From B3-G11 sp036985855 (GTDB lineage Bacteria; Actinomycetota; Acidimicrobiia; Spongiisociales; UBA5794), in assembly GCA_036985855.1 (NCBI GenBank), contig BTQL01000006.1:8669-72668 (forward strand): 64,000 nucleotides of DNA, read 5' to 3'. The notes under the pieces are model-generated. The model searched no databases. It saw only the letters and a program-made list of their open reading frames with translations, and had not been told where the DNA came from. Each line of letters starts with the position of its first letter. Position 1 is the first letter of the stretch. A program made the position numbers and the translations under genes. Shown here piece after piece: positions 27,303-38,026 of the stretch.

Positions 27303-28085
27303 TTGGACATCAGAGGGCGGGTTGTCATGATCACCGGTGCGGGCAGTGGCATCGGCGCTGCAATGGCGCTCAGGTTCGCCCAAGAGGGCGCAGATGCCGT
27401 GGTCGTTACGGATATCGATGCTGACGGGGCGAGCAGTGTCGCGGCAGAGATCGATGGCGAAGCGTTCGACCTCGACGTGACAGACGAGGACGCTACAGCC
27501 GGCGTGATCCGCCGGGTCGAGGAGACTCACGGACGTCTCGACATCCTCTGTCTCAACGCTGGTATCCCCACGGGCGGATCGGTCGATGCGTCGAACGAGG
27601 AATGGCAACGGACCTGGGATGTCAACGTGATGGCCCATGTGTATGCGACCCGCCATGCGCTTCCGTCGATGCTCGAGCGAGGCGAGGGTTACATCGTGAC
27701 GACCGCTTCGGCGGCGGGCCTGCTCACCAACGTCGGCGCCGCGCCATACTCCGTCACGAAACACGCCGCGGTTGCACTGGCTGAATGGTTGTCCGTGACC
27801 TACGGAAGCCGAGGCATCAAGGTTTCGTGCCTCTGCCCGATGTTCGTGGATACTCCGATGCTCGACGCGTTCGCAGGCCACACGAGCGAGATGCGCGATT
27901 GGGTCGAGGGAGTTGCGATCGACGTCGACGACGTTGCGGAAGCGGTCGTGACGGGCATCCGTGAAGAGACCTTCCTCATCCTCCCCCACGCCGTCGTCCT
28001 CGACTACTTCCAGCGAAAAGCACTCGACTACGACCGTTGGATCTCCGGGATGCAGGATCTGAACAGCCAGATGACCGACAGGTGA
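27303..28085 (+). CDS. Short-chain dehydrogenase/reductase
   Basis: The 260-residue Rossmann protein has TGAGSGIGAA, NAGIP, the catalytic Ser in TTASAAG and the YSVTKHA Tyr-Lys pair. The aspartate after the second strand (VTDIDADG) suggests NAD+ preference. The start is TTG with GAGGAGAG upstream. It is divergent from the MaoC-FadE set and convergent with the next genes. Substrate unknown; lipid or steroid alcohol is plausible from context. Confidence 0.88.
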   Translation: MDIRGRVVMITGAGSGIGAAMALRFAQEGADAVVVTDIDADGASSVAAEIDGEAFDLDVTDEDATAGVIRRVEETHGRLDILCLNAGIPTGGSVDASNEEWQRTWDVNVMAHVYATRHALPSMLERGEGYIVTTASAAGLLTNVGAAPYSVTKHAAVALAEWLSVTYGSRGIKVSCLCPMFVDTPMLDAFAGHTSEMRDWVEGVAIDVDDVAEAVVTGIREETFLILPHAVVLDYFQRKALDYDRWISGMQDLNSQMTDR

Positions 28086-28104
28086 GCTCTGCCGTCCAAC
28101 CCGC

Positions 28105-28156
28105 GTACCCAGGGTTCCAGACCGCACTCAGTCCGGTCTACAGCCCGCAGAACGGG
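28105..28156 (+). repeat. Dispersed 50-bp intergenic repeat, copy 1
   Basis: The copy sits between two convergent genes. It contains AGACCG...CGGTCT (hairpin arms around CACTCAGTC) and a second part CAGCCCGCAGAACGGG. It matches copy 2 at 45 of 50 positions without gaps. Confidence 0.7.
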
Positions 28157-28159
28157 ACG

Positions 28160-29146
28160 TCACCGTCCGTCCAAGACCTGTAGAACAACCTTGCCCATCG
28201 CTCTACGCGATGCCATGAGCTCGAAGGCATCGATCACCCGCTCGAGTGGGAACGTCTCAGTGATCGGAGGGTTCAGATCGCCGGCGACGATCATGCGAGA
28301 AATCTCCTCGATGTTCGCGGCGGCGACCTGTGGCTGCTCCTGGGTGAACGACCCGAGGAAGACACCGACGATCGAGGCAACCTTGAGCAGCGGCAGGTTG
28401 AGGGGGATCGCCGGAACCTCTCCTGCGGCGAAGCCAATCACGAGATATCGCCCGCCCCAAGCAATCGAGCGAAAGGCAGGTTCGGCCAGGTCTCCGCCAA
28501 CGGGGTCGTAGATGACGTCCACACCGTGACCGTCGGTGAGCTCCTTGACCCTGGACCTGAGGTCCTCCGTCGTGTAGTTGATCGTATGATCGGCTCCGAT
28601 TGAGTCACAGAAGGCGAGCTTCTCGTCACTGCTCGCTGCCGCGATGACCGTGGCTCCGAGCACCTTCCCGATCTCAACTGCGGTGGAGCCGACGCCGCCC
28701 GCGGCGCCAAGGACAAGCAGCGTCTCGTCCGAGCGAAGCTGTCCCCGCTGAACGAGAGCGTGGTACGCCGTCCCGTACGACATCGTCATCGCCGCTGCCG
28801 TCGCGAACGCGATCTCGTCCGGGATGGGAATCACCATCGCAACATCGGCGACTCGCTGCTCTGCGAACGCTCCAGCGACGCCGAACGATGTCACACGTTG
28901 CCCGACAAAGAACGCGGTCACTCCTTCGCCAAGGGCAGCGATCACCCCGGCGGCTTCGGCACCGGGCACGAACGGTGGTTCAGGCCTGAACTGGTATTCC
29001 CCCCGGATGACGAGCAAGTCGGGGAAGTTCAGGCTCGCCGCGTGCACATCGATGAGCACCTGACCCGGCCCCGGGATCGGGTCGGGTACATCGGACAGGA
29101 TCAGTTCGTCATGGGACCCGTACTCGGTGCAGAGAATTGCTTGCAT
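28160..29146 (-). CDS. Zinc-independent medium-chain (quinone-oxidoreductase-type) reductase
   Basis: The 328-residue protein is of the NADPH:quinone reductase/crotonyl reductase branch. It has HAASLNFPDLLVIRG, PFVPGAEAAGVI, and the nucleotide motif LGAAGGVGSTAVEIGK. Zinc ligands are absent. The ATG overlaps the thiolase stop by one base, so it is the last gene of the SDR-thiolase-reductase run. Substrate is likely an enoyl compound or quinone, unproven. Confidence 0.88.
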   Translation of the reverse strand: MQAILCTEYGSHDELILSDVPDPIPGPGQVLIDVHAASLNFPDLLVIRGEYQFRPEPPFVPGAEAAGVIAALGEGVTAFFVGQRVTSFGVAGAFAEQRVADVAMVIPIPDEIAFATAAAMTMSYGTAYHALVQRGQLRSDETLLVLGAAGGVGSTAVEIGKVLGATVIAAASSDEKLAFCDSIGADHTINYTTEDLRSRVKELTDGHGVDVIYDPVGGDLAEPAFRSIAWGGRYLVIGFAAGEVPAIPLNLPLLKVASIVGVFLGSFTQEQPQVAAANIEEISRMIVAGDLNPPITETFPLERVIDAFELMASRRAMGKVVLQVLDGR

Positions 29147-30327
29147 CACGCGACCTCGAAGAGACCTGCTGCTCCCATGCCCCCGCCAACACACATCGTC
29201 GAAACGACGTACTTGGCACCGCGACGCTTCCCTTCGATGAGGGCGTGCATCACCATGCGAGCTCCTGTCATGCCGTATGGATGACCGATCGATATCGCAC
29301 CGCCGTTGACATTGAGAATCTCATCAGGTATGCCGAGCTCGTCCCTGCAGTACAGCACCTGGACCGCGAACGCCTCATTTAGCTCCCACAAATCGATGTC
29401 GTCCATCCTGAGCCCGGTTGCATCAAGAAGCTTCGGGACCGCATAGACGGGCCCGATTCCCATGATGTCAGGATCGACGCCGGCCACAGCCATTCCCCTG
29501 TAGTAACCCAATGGCTCGAGTCCGCGCTCGTGGGCGAGGTCGGCATCCATCACAACAGTTGCGGCAGCACCGTCAGACAGCTGACTTGCGTTCCCTGCGG
29601 TGATCGCCCCGCCCTGGTTCACGGGGCGCAGTCCCGCGAGACCCTCGAGTGTCGTCGATGGGCGGTTCCCCTCGTCTTTCGTGAGAGTCACCTCCTCGAG
29701 GCTCGTCTCGCCCGTCTCGCGATCCGTCACCTGTTTCGTCGCGGTGACGGGAACGATCTCATCATCGAGAGCGCCTGCCTCCTGGGCTGCAGCGGTGCGC
29801 ATCTGGGACTGGTAACCGTAGGCGTCCTGTGCCTCACGTGATATCTCGAACCGCTCGGCCACGACGTCGGCCGTTCCGAGCATCGGCATGTACGCCGCCG
29901 GGTGAAGAGCGATGAGGGCGGGGTCGACCAATCTGAAGGTGTTCGTGTGTTCGTTCTGTGCGAGAGAAATAGACTCGACGCCGCCGGCCACGACGACCTT
30001 CATGCCATCGACCATGACCTGCTTGGCGGCGGTAGCGATCGCCATCATGCCGGATGAACACTGCCGATCGATGGTCATACCGCTCACGGAGGTTGGAAGC
30101 CCTGCTGTGAGTGCAGCCAACCTGCCGATGTTGAGGAACTGGGTACCCTGGGCCATCGCACAGCCCATGATCACATCATCCACTTCGGCGGGGTCGATGC
30201 CTGCCCGCTCAACAGCTGCTGCTATCGGCACTGCACCGAGACTTGGAGCTTCAAGGTTGTTGAACGCGCCTCTGTATGCCTTCCCGATGGGTGTTCGGGC
30301 CGCCGAGACGATTACTGCTTCTTTCAT
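29146..30327 (-). CDS. Acetyl-CoA C-acyltransferase (thiolase)
   Basis: The 393-residue enzyme has the nucleophilic cysteine in DRQCSSGMMAIATA, the HPYGMTGARM histidine motif and the second cysteine in CVGGGMGAAGLFE. It would release acetyl-CoA (or propionyl-CoA) from a 3-ketoacyl-CoA. It follows the (3R)-hydroxyacyl-CoA dehydrogenase-like gene by 8 bases, with GAGG before its ATG. Confidence 0.94.
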   Translation of the reverse strand: MKEAVIVSAARTPIGKAYRGAFNNLEAPSLGAVPIAAAVERAGIDPAEVDDVIMGCAMAQGTQFLNIGRLAALTAGLPTSVSGMTIDRQCSSGMMAIATAAKQVMVDGMKVVVAGGVESISLAQNEHTNTFRLVDPALIALHPAAYMPMLGTADVVAERFEISREAQDAYGYQSQMRTAAAQEAGALDDEIVPVTATKQVTDRETGETSLEEVTLTKDEGNRPSTTLEGLAGLRPVNQGGAITAGNASQLSDGAAATVVMDADLAHERGLEPLGYYRGMAVAGVDPDIMGIGPVYAVPKLLDATGLRMDDIDLWELNEAFAVQVLYCRDELGIPDEILNVNGGAISIGHPYGMTGARMVMHALIEGKRRGAKYVVSTMCVGGGMGAAGLFEVA

Positions 30328-30335
30328 TGTTTACC

Positions 30336-31250
30336 TCAGTCCTCGTCCTGCAGGCCAGCCATGGCCTTTTGCAAGAACTTCATCGTCTGCTCACCGCCGG
30401 TTGTGAATTCCTGGTGACCCTCCGGGTCCCGGATCTCGTCGAACCGCGCGGCAATGTTCTCTGGGGTCCGCTCCTCCGGCGATAGCCAGATACCGTCGGT
30501 TTCAAAGATTCGCGCAGACGCAAAACCTCCTGCGCCGGCAGCGAGAACAACACCGTTGGGAGCGTCCTTTGATACTAGGAACATCACACCGGGGGTCACT
30601 TCTTCCGGTTTCAACAATTCCTTCGCCTCGTCGGGGAGCAACTCGTCCGTCATGCGGGTGTGAGCGACTGGAGAGAGAGCGTTGACCCGGATGTCGTAGT
30701 TCGCACCTTCGGCTCGGAGTGTGTTCATGAATCCGACGACTCCGAGCTTCGCAGCGCCGTAGTTCGCCTGTCCGAAATTGCCGTAGAGCCCCGAGGACGA
30801 TGTTGTCACGACGATGCGCCCGTAGTTCTGCTCACGCATGATGTTCCAGACGGCCTTGGTGCAGATCGCGGTCCCCCTGAGGTGCACGTTCACCACGAGG
30901 GCGAAATCGGCCAGCTCCATCTTGGCAAAGGACTTGTCTCGAAGGATGCCGGCGTTGTTGATCAGGATGTCAACCCTCCCCCACCGATCGACAGCGGCAT
31001 CGACCATCGACTTCACGGCTGATTCGTCGGTGACGTCCGCACCGTTCGCCATCGCTTCCCCACCGGTGGCCTCGATCTCCGCGACGACAGCTTTGGCGGC
31101 ATCCGATGACGCACCTGTGCCGTCGCGGCTTCCACCGAGGTCGTTCACGACGACTCGTGCGCCCCGTTCGGCGAGCGCTAGAGCGTGTGCCCTCCCAAGA
31201 CCATGGCCCGCACCCGTGACGATGGCTACCTGTTCGTCGAATGTGATCAT
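30336..31250 (-). CDS. (3R)-hydroxyacyl-CoA dehydrogenase-like SDR (MFE-2/17beta-HSD4 type)
   Basis: The 304-residue protein resembles the dehydrogenase part of the peroxisomal multifunctional enzyme 2: TGAGHGLGRAHALALAERGA, VVNDLGGSRDG, a VTTSSSGLYGNFGQANYGAAKLG active site, and the long C-terminal extension with FETDGIWLSPEE. It would oxidise the (3R)-hydroxyacyl-CoA made by a MaoC hydratase, and its thiolase neighbour completes the cycle. GAGGAAGC precedes the ATG. Confidence 0.9.
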   Translation of the reverse strand: MITFDEQVAIVTGAGHGLGRAHALALAERGARVVVNDLGGSRDGTGASSDAAKAVVAEIEATGGEAMANGADVTDESAVKSMVDAAVDRWGRVDILINNAGILRDKSFAKMELADFALVVNVHLRGTAICTKAVWNIMREQNYGRIVVTTSSSGLYGNFGQANYGAAKLGVVGFMNTLRAEGANYDIRVNALSPVAHTRMTDELLPDEAKELLKPEEVTPGVMFLVSKDAPNGVVLAAGAGGFASARIFETDGIWLSPEERTPENIAARFDEIRDPEGHQEFTTGGEQTMKFLQKAMAGLQDED

Positions 31251-31320
31251 GCTTCCTCACTCGTAGGGGTCCTGTCCAACATGCTACTTCCGGAACTGTG
31301 CCCACCATCGGGCCCAGTAG

Positions 31321-31371
31321 CCCGTTCTCTGGGCTGTCGACCGGACTCAGTGCGGTCTAGAACCCTGGGTT
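31321..31371 (-). repeat. Dispersed 50-bp intergenic repeat, copy 2
   Basis: On the minus strand it reads ACCCAGGGTTCTAGACCG and continues as in the other copies. It has a second possible hairpin, AGCCC...GGGCT. It lies in the gap between two genes of the same orientation. Confidence 0.7.
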
Positions 31372-31381
31372 TGCTGCTGGT

Positions 31382-32146
31382 CTAGAAGTTGAGGTAGCCG
31401 CCGTCGATCGTGATGGTGTCCCCCGTGTGCCACGTCGAGGCATCAGACGCAAGGTACACGGCGATACCGGCGAAATCCTTTGGATCACCCCATCGTCCAA
31501 CCGGGATCCTCGGCTTGATGTTCGCCTCGAAACGATCGCCTTCGATGAACTGATCCGTCATGCCGGTGATAACCCAGCCGGGGGCGATCGCGTTCGCCCT
31601 GATCCCGTACCGACCGTACTCGACGGCGAGCCCCTGGATCATCGCCCGCACGCCGGCCTTGGTAGCCGCATAGTGCTCTCCCCGCGGAAACCCCATGTCT
31701 GCCGAAACCGACGACGTGACTACAAGCGAGCCCGCCCCTCGCGGCTTCATGTGGTTCACGGCCTCTCTGAACGTCCAGAAGACACCTTCCATGTTGACGG
31801 CGAAAATGTGACGCCATTCCTCGGTCGTCATCTCCCCGAATGGCGTTGCCAACGCTCCGGTTCCGGCGTTTGCGAACACCGAGTCCACATGACCGAGAAC
31901 CTCAACGGTTCCCGTGAACGCGTCGACAACGGCCTCCTCCGAGGAGACGTCTACATCGAATCCGAACGCATCGCCACGATGGGCCCCAATGGTCTCGACA
32001 GCCTTTGCGTTTCGCTCGGAATCCCGACCCCAGATCGCCACGGACGCACCTGCGGCAGCGAGTGCCTCTGCCATCGCAAGCCCGATACCGTTGTTGCCTC
32101 CGGTCACCAGTGCAGCCTTACCTGTCAGGTCGAAGAGATCCGCCAT
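31382..32146 (-). CDS. Short-chain dehydrogenase/reductase
   Basis: The 254-residue SDR has TGGNNGIGLAMAEAL, NAGTG, TSSVSADMG with the catalytic Ser, YAATKAG with Tyr and Lys, and the FabG-type C-terminus DTITIDGGYLNF. AAGGAG before the ATG at 32146 sets the start; upstream residues of the open frame are not SDR-like. Substrate unknown. Confidence 0.9.
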   Translation of the reverse strand: MADLFDLTGKAALVTGGNNGIGLAMAEALAAAGASVAIWGRDSERNAKAVETIGAHRGDAFGFDVDVSSEEAVVDAFTGTVEVLGHVDSVFANAGTGALATPFGEMTTEEWRHIFAVNMEGVFWTFREAVNHMKPRGAGSLVVTSSVSADMGFPRGEHYAATKAGVRAMIQGLAVEYGRYGIRANAIAPGWVITGMTDQFIEGDRFEANIKPRIPVGRWGDPKDFAGIAVYLASDASTWHTGDTITIDGGYLNF

Positions 32147-32227
32147 GCTCTGCTCCTTCGTCGATGCCGGATGCTGAACATTAGGAGTAGCCGCGCCCGC
32201 CTGCGCGAGGTTTTCTCCATTGCTCGC

Positions 32228-32233
32228 TACCTT
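32228..32233 (+). promoter_or_regulatory. -10 hexamer of leaderless secreted nuclease gene
   Basis: TACCTT is followed by 6 bases (TCCTCC) and the ATG at 32240. This resolves the start of an otherwise much longer open frame. Confidence 0.45.
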
Positions 32234-32239
32234 TCCTCC

Positions 32240-33196
32240 ATGGGCCGCATCGATACGCACAGGAGGATCCTGTTCCTCGTCATCGTTCTCGCTCTCGTGG
32301 CATCTGCATGTGTCTCGCGACCGACTCCGGACGCCTTCGACCCCTCAACAACAACCACGACCGTGCTCGGTACTGAAGAGATCGTAACGACAACGCCGCC
32401 AACGCTTCCTCCGCCGGAAGAGCGGGTCATGGCGTCGGTCGTGTCGATAACGGACGGCGATACCATCACCGTCCTTCTCGACGGAACCGAACAGGAACTC
32501 AGGATGCTCGGCATCAACGCACCAGAGCAATCAGAGTGCTGGGGAGCCGAGTCCAGGGCTGAACTCTCCAGGATGATCGATGGAGAGAATGTTCTGCTCG
32601 TCTCCGGAGGCGAAGACACCGACGAGTTCGGAAGGATTCTCCGTTACGTCTACCTTGAGACTGCTGACGGTCCGGTCTTCGTGAATTCCACGATGGTTGA
32701 GTCGGGCAACGCGATCGGGATGTCGAATGGGCACGAGTACGAAAGGAGCTTCAAGTCGCTCGAAGCATCTGCGTTTCAGTCCGGCCTCGGCATGTGGGGC
32801 ACACTCGTTTGTGGCAGCGAAGAGGCCTTGGGGGCGGACCGCCCGGTTGTTCGCGTGTCTGACATCCAGTTCGACCCGGACGGACCCGACAACGAAAACC
32901 TCGACGAGGAATACGTGACGATCGTAAACGAAGGATACGGACGAGTATCCATCTCGGGCTGGGTGCTCAGAGACGAGAGTTCCCGCAACCGTATGACGTT
33001 CCCTGCCAACACGGTGCTTGCACCAGGTGACTCCGTCACCGTCGTGACGGGATGCGACGGTGGCCCTGCCAACGCGATTCTTTGGTGCAATGACGGCGCC
33101 GTTTGGTCGAATCAGGGCGACACAGTGATCGTGACCGATACTCTCGGCAACACCGTGATCTGGTATGCCTACATGGGCAAAGGCTCCGGCTCGTAG
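32240..33196 (+). CDS. Secreted thermonuclease-like lipoprotein with lamin-tail domain
   Basis: The 318-residue protein has a signal peptide with lipobox LVASAC (Cys about residue 24) and a Thr/Pro-rich linker. An SNase domain follows (ITDGDTITVLLDG, MLGINAPEQ, GRILRYVYL with the Arg/Glu catalytic positions). The C-terminal 100 residues form a lamin-tail domain (ISGWVLRDES, FPANTVLAPGDSVTV). It would act outside the cell, probably as a nuclease attached to membrane or wall. The long upstream part of the frame overlaps the SDR gene antisense and is not coding. Confidence 0.88.
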   Translation: MGRIDTHRRILFLVIVLALVASACVSRPTPDAFDPSTTTTTVLGTEEIVTTTPPTLPPPEERVMASVVSITDGDTITVLLDGTEQELRMLGINAPEQSECWGAESRAELSRMIDGENVLLVSGGEDTDEFGRILRYVYLETADGPVFVNSTMVESGNAIGMSNGHEYERSFKSLEASAFQSGLGMWGTLVCGSEEALGADRPVVRVSDIQFDPDGPDNENLDEEYVTIVNEGYGRVSISGWVLRDESSRNRMTFPANTVLAPGDSVTVVTGCDGGPANAILWCNDGAVWSNQGDTVIVTDTLGNTVIWYAYMGKGSGS

Positions 33197-33217
33197 TTCA
33201 CAGAAAACTGACGACTG

Positions 33218-34771
<1,554 letters not shown>

Positions 34772-34887
34772 AGGTCCTCCAATGAAACGGGTTCTGTGGG
34801 AGAAGGGTACGCATCCGGTTGTTCACAAGCCACACCGCCGACAGAGGAATCACTGAAGGTACTTATCCACAGAGCCGATGAGACCAC

Positions 34888-35256
34888 GTGGACCAACGAG
34901 TACTCGTTATCGAAGATTCGCCATCGGTCAGGAGACTGATCGAGGTGTGCTTGCGCGTGCTCGACGTTGACGTGTCGAGTGCGGTCGACGGAGTAACAGG
35001 ACTTGAACAGATCAACGCATGCGATCCCGACGTCGTGGTGCTCGACATCGGCCTTCCGGGACTCGATGGCTGGGAAGTGCTCAGCCGGCTTCGAGAGAAT
35101 CCTGATTCAGCAGGGATGAAGGTCCTGGTGCTGACTGCCCACGCACAGCCTGAGATGGCGGATCGAGCGGCCCAAGGCGGCGCGGACGCCTTCATGACGA
35201 AGCCGTTCAGGCCGATAGACCTACGGGTACAGGTCGAGAAGCTGCTTGCGAGCTGA
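34888..35256 (+). CDS. Single-domain response regulator receiver (CheY-like)
   Basis: The 122-residue protein is only a receiver domain: acidic pocket ED near residues 9-10, phospho-acceptor Asp in VVLDIGLPG, Thr in VLTAHA and Lys in MTKPF. It has no output domain, so it must act by protein contact. No kinase is adjacent. The GTG start lacks a clear Shine-Dalgarno sequence. Confidence 0.93.
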   Translation: MDQRVLVIEDSPSVRRLIEVCLRVLDVDVSSAVDGVTGLEQINACDPDVVVLDIGLPGLDGWEVLSRLRENPDSAGMKVLVLTAHAQPEMADRAAQGGADAFMTKPFRPIDLRVQVEKLLAS

Positions 35257-35327
35257 ACCACCAGGTATCAGGTCTCAGGGAAGAATCGTTGGCTACAGCG
35301 ACCGATTGCCGACGACCTGACCGTCTC

Positions 35328-35333
35328 TACCCT
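35328..35333 (+). promoter_or_regulatory. -10 hexamer of leaderless DAGK-like gene
   Basis: TACCCT plus 6 bases (TGCATC) precedes the ATG at 35340, supporting that start over an in-frame ATG at 35289. Confidence 0.5.
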
Positions 35334-35339
35334 TGCATC

Positions 35340-36275
35340 ATGCCGTCTGCAGTTCTCATATCCAATCCGTCGGCTTCCCAGTTCACCGGCGGGCTGTTTC
35401 GAGAGGTCGTGTCGACGCTCTCGACATCGTTCGATCTCACGACGAAGTGGCCGACAAGTCCGGTCGAAACCGCCAGAAAAGCGGCAGACGCCGCACAAGA
35501 GGGTTTCGATGTCGTATTCGCCATGGGCGGGGACGGAGTCGCCCATCACGTTGCGAATTCGCTGGTAGGGACAGACACAGCTCTCGGCCTCATCCCGGCA
35601 GGGACAACGAACGTGCTGACACGGATCCTCGGCGTTCCGCTCAAACCACTCGTCGCCGCACGATCCGCGGCGAGTTTCACTCCGATACCGACGCGGATGG
35701 TGCGTGTGATCGCAGAAACCGCTTCAGGCCCGAAAACACGGTACGCGACCTTCTCTCTCGGTATCGGTTTCGACGCAGATGTCGTTTCGATCGCAGAGTC
35801 GAGGCCATACGCGAAGCTCCGTTTTGGCGGCATCCACTATGCGTCGACCGCAATCGGTCGGTTGCTCTCGACGTGGAGAACCCAAAAACCTCATCTCCGG
35901 TTGACCTGTGACGGTGACCGGTTTGACGGTGTTGTAGCGCTCACGCAGGTCCACCGGCCGTATACCTACTTCGGCAGGGTTCCGCTGCATCTGACGGACG
36001 AGGTGATCGACGGAGTAGCCACCCTCGCTGCGAGCAGCCTTGGGCTTGTCCGGTCATCAGAGATCTTCACGCGGGCTGCCCTCGGCCGGAAACACAGGGA
36101 GGCAACAGGGATTCGACTGTGGACCGAATATGCATCACTCGTCGTCGAGGCCGAACCGGCTACACCTTTTCACGCAGACGGCGAACTCCTCGGAACTGCC
36201 GAATATCTCGAGATCACGCCAGCGGAGAACGCGATTCTCGTTCTGAGACCCACTGATCAGCCTTCATCGCTCTGA
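35340..36275 (+). CDS. Diacylglycerol/sphingosine kinase-like lipid kinase
   Basis: The 311-residue protein opens with VLISNPSAS and carries the DAGK nucleotide motif FAMGGDGVAHHVANSL and LIPAGTTNVLTRIL, followed by GIGFDADVV and the C-terminal HADGELLG. These are the YegS/DagK family landmarks, so it likely phosphorylates a membrane lipid such as diacylglycerol, or an undecaprenol-like substrate. Its end overlaps the convergent MscS gene by 19 bases. Confidence 0.9.
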   Translation: MPSAVLISNPSASQFTGGLFREVVSTLSTSFDLTTKWPTSPVETARKAADAAQEGFDVVFAMGGDGVAHHVANSLVGTDTALGLIPAGTTNVLTRILGVPLKPLVAARSAASFTPIPTRMVRVIAETASGPKTRYATFSLGIGFDADVVSIAESRPYAKLRFGGIHYASTAIGRLLSTWRTQKPHLRLTCDGDRFDGVVALTQVHRPYTYFGRVPLHLTDEVIDGVATLAASSLGLVRSSEIFTRAALGRKHREATGIRLWTEYASLVVEAEPATPFHADGELLGTAEYLEITPAENAILVLRPTDQPSSL

Positions 36276-37129
36276 ATCACGACGTTCATGTAGTTGTAGG
36301 GGATCTCAATCCCCTCAGCGTCAAGCCGGTTCTTGATCCGTCGGAGGAACTCCCGCTTGATGGCCCAACGCTGCTCGGTGATGACGGTCGCCAGCACCCT
36401 GATCACAACGGCCGAGTCGTCGAGCTCGTTCACGCCGAGCATCTTGGGTTGCTCGAGGAAGTCTGGCGCCCAATCAGGATCGTTCGCGAGCTGAGACATC
36501 TCGTCTGCGATCACCTCAATCGCTCGGTCGACGTCGGTGTCGTAGGAGACACCGATGTCGGCCACCACCCGCGCATAGTCCGGTGTCAGATTCGAAGCAA
36601 CGGCTATCTGGCCATTGGGTACATGGTGCGCGTTGCCGTTGAGGTCGCGGAGAACGGTCGTCCTCAGCTTGATGGCCTCGACGGTACCTGAAACCCCGGC
36701 AATGGTAACGACGTCGCCAATGCCGAACTGGTCCTCAACGAGAATGAAGAAACCAGCGATGACATCCTTGACGAGATCCTGGGCACCGAAACCGACTGCG
36801 ATCCCGATCGTGGCGGCGACGGCGATGAAGGGAGACATCGGGATTCCCCAGATACCCATGACGGTGAGAATCACGATCGCCCATACGACCAACTTCAGTA
36901 GCATCTGCATCACGCTCGTCAGTGTTACGAGACGTTGACCGCGCTCGCGATCAAAATGATCCTCAGAATCCGCGTACTGCTTTTCCACTTTGCTCGACCA
37001 ACGTTGGATCGAACGATTGACAGCCCACAGAATCACGACCGCACCGATGAGGACGGCGATCGTCCCGAATGCCTGTCCCCCAACCGTCTCTCTCAACGTT
37101 TCGGCCCACTCCACAATGGTGTCCAACAA
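36257..37129 (-). CDS. Small-conductance mechanosensitive channel (MscS family)
   Basis: The 290-residue protein has three membrane helices (about residues 18-38, 68-92 and 97-120). The pore-lining helix and following strand read GIAVGFGAQDLVKDVIAGFFILVE, given as a landmark in two parts: GIAVGFGAQDLV and KDVIAGFFILVE. The beta domain has FGIGDVVTIAGVSGTVEAI and LRTTVLRDLNGN, and the vestibule ends near the C-terminus. It opens under membrane tension to protect from hypo-osmotic shock. The start is TTG, 3 bases after the stop of a dynamin-like GTPase gene, with GAGGAGGG upstream. Confidence 0.92.
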   Translation of the reverse strand: MLDTIVEWAETLRETVGGQAFGTIAVLIGAVVILWAVNRSIQRWSSKVEKQYADSEDHFDRERGQRLVTLTSVMQMLLKLVVWAIVILTVMGIWGIPMSPFIAVAATIGIAVGFGAQDLVKDVIAGFFILVEDQFGIGDVVTIAGVSGTVEAIKLRTTVLRDLNGNAHHVPNGQIAVASNLTPDYARVVADIGVSYDTDVDRAIEVIADEMSQLANDPDWAPDFLEQPKMLGVNELDDSAVVIRVLATVITEQRWAIKREFLRRIKNRLDAEGIEIPYNYMNVVIQSDEG

Positions 37130-37132
37130 GTG

Positions 37133-38026
37133 TCAGCCCTCCTCGACCTGATATAGAAAAGCCATGGCTTCGACGCCCAACCATACGAACGTCGCGGATG
37201 CAAGTCCCATCAGGTCAGCATCATGGCCGCCAGAGGCATCGATTGCGCCGATCTCCTTCCAGCCATCGTTCGCTGCAACCCTGAGATCGGTCACAAGTTT
37301 TGTGATGGCCGTTCGCTTGAGTGTGAGGCGTCCGGTGAGGGATGCCACGAGCTGTGTGACTTCGGTCTCGTCTCCCGTTGCGACCGTCGAGACGACACGG
37401 GGGCTATCGAATCCATCCTCTTCAAGCATCCGTGTCAGGTCCTTCGCGACGAGCTCCGCGGCTTCCCCAAGACGATCGACCTGGTTGAGGACAAAGATGA
37501 ACTGGCCCTCGTAGGGCACCAATCCAGCGAGAAACTCGGAATGAATGACATGGTCCGCATACTTCTCAGGATCGAACACCCACACGACCGCGTCCACGCG
37601 CGCAAGAACATCCTCAACGATGTGTCGATGCGCGGAGACAGTGCTGTCGAGGTCGGGTAGATCAACCAGGATGGAGGACTTGAGTCTTGCTGCTCCGACT
37701 CGTTCTGTTGCCCCGAGGTCTGTGAGCAACCTGCCGTAGTCGATGTTGGAATTCTCTGGCATCACGGCTAGTGCGTCGTCTGTCGTGGGACGCACCACAC
37801 CCACCTTCGCCACTTGCTCGTCCAGAACCGCGTTCACGAGAGACGACTTGCCCGATCCGGTCCCTCCGGCGAACGCTACGACAAGGACCTCGCCGATGTA
37901 ACCAAGCTTCTGTCTCGCCCGACGTATCACGGTTGCGAGATCGATACGTGACTCTTCGGGCAGCACCCCCTCGCATCGGACGATCGCGAGATCCGCAAGA
38001 TCAAGCAAGGACTCGAGGCCGCTCAT
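37133..38026 (-). CDS. Dynamin-like GTPase family protein (short partner)
   Basis: The 297-residue protein has a P-loop GGTGSGKSSLVNAVL, a switch Thr region (VVRPTTDDALAV), a G3-like VDLPDLDS and a G4 NQVD. These match YfjP/dynamin-type GTPases. The C-terminus has a short hydrophobic helix (LMGLASATFVWLGVEAMAFLYQ; two pieces, LMGLASATFVW and LGVEAMAFLYQ) that could contact the membrane. It overlaps the upstream GTPase gene by 4 bases and is followed by MscS, so the three are co-expressed. Confidence 0.8.
   Translation of the reverse strand: MSGLESLLDLADLAIVRCEGVLPEESRIDLATVIRRARQKLGYIGEVLVVAFAGGTGSGKSSLVNAVLDEQVAKVGVVRPTTDDALAVMPENSNIDYGRLLTDLGATERVGAARLKSSILVDLPDLDSTVSAHRHIVEDVLARVDAVVWVFDPEKYADHVIHSEFLAGLVPYEGQFIFVLNQVDRLGEAAELVAKDLTRMLEEDGFDSPRVVSTVATGDETEVTQLVASLTGRLTLKRTAITKLVTDLRVAANDGWKEIGAIDASGGHDADLMGLASATFVWLGVEAMAFLYQVEEG

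Noticed and set aside
31427..32239. N-terminal extension of the secreted nuclease frame
   Set aside because: It overlaps the SDR gene antisense; the signal peptide begins at 32240 behind a -10 hexamer.
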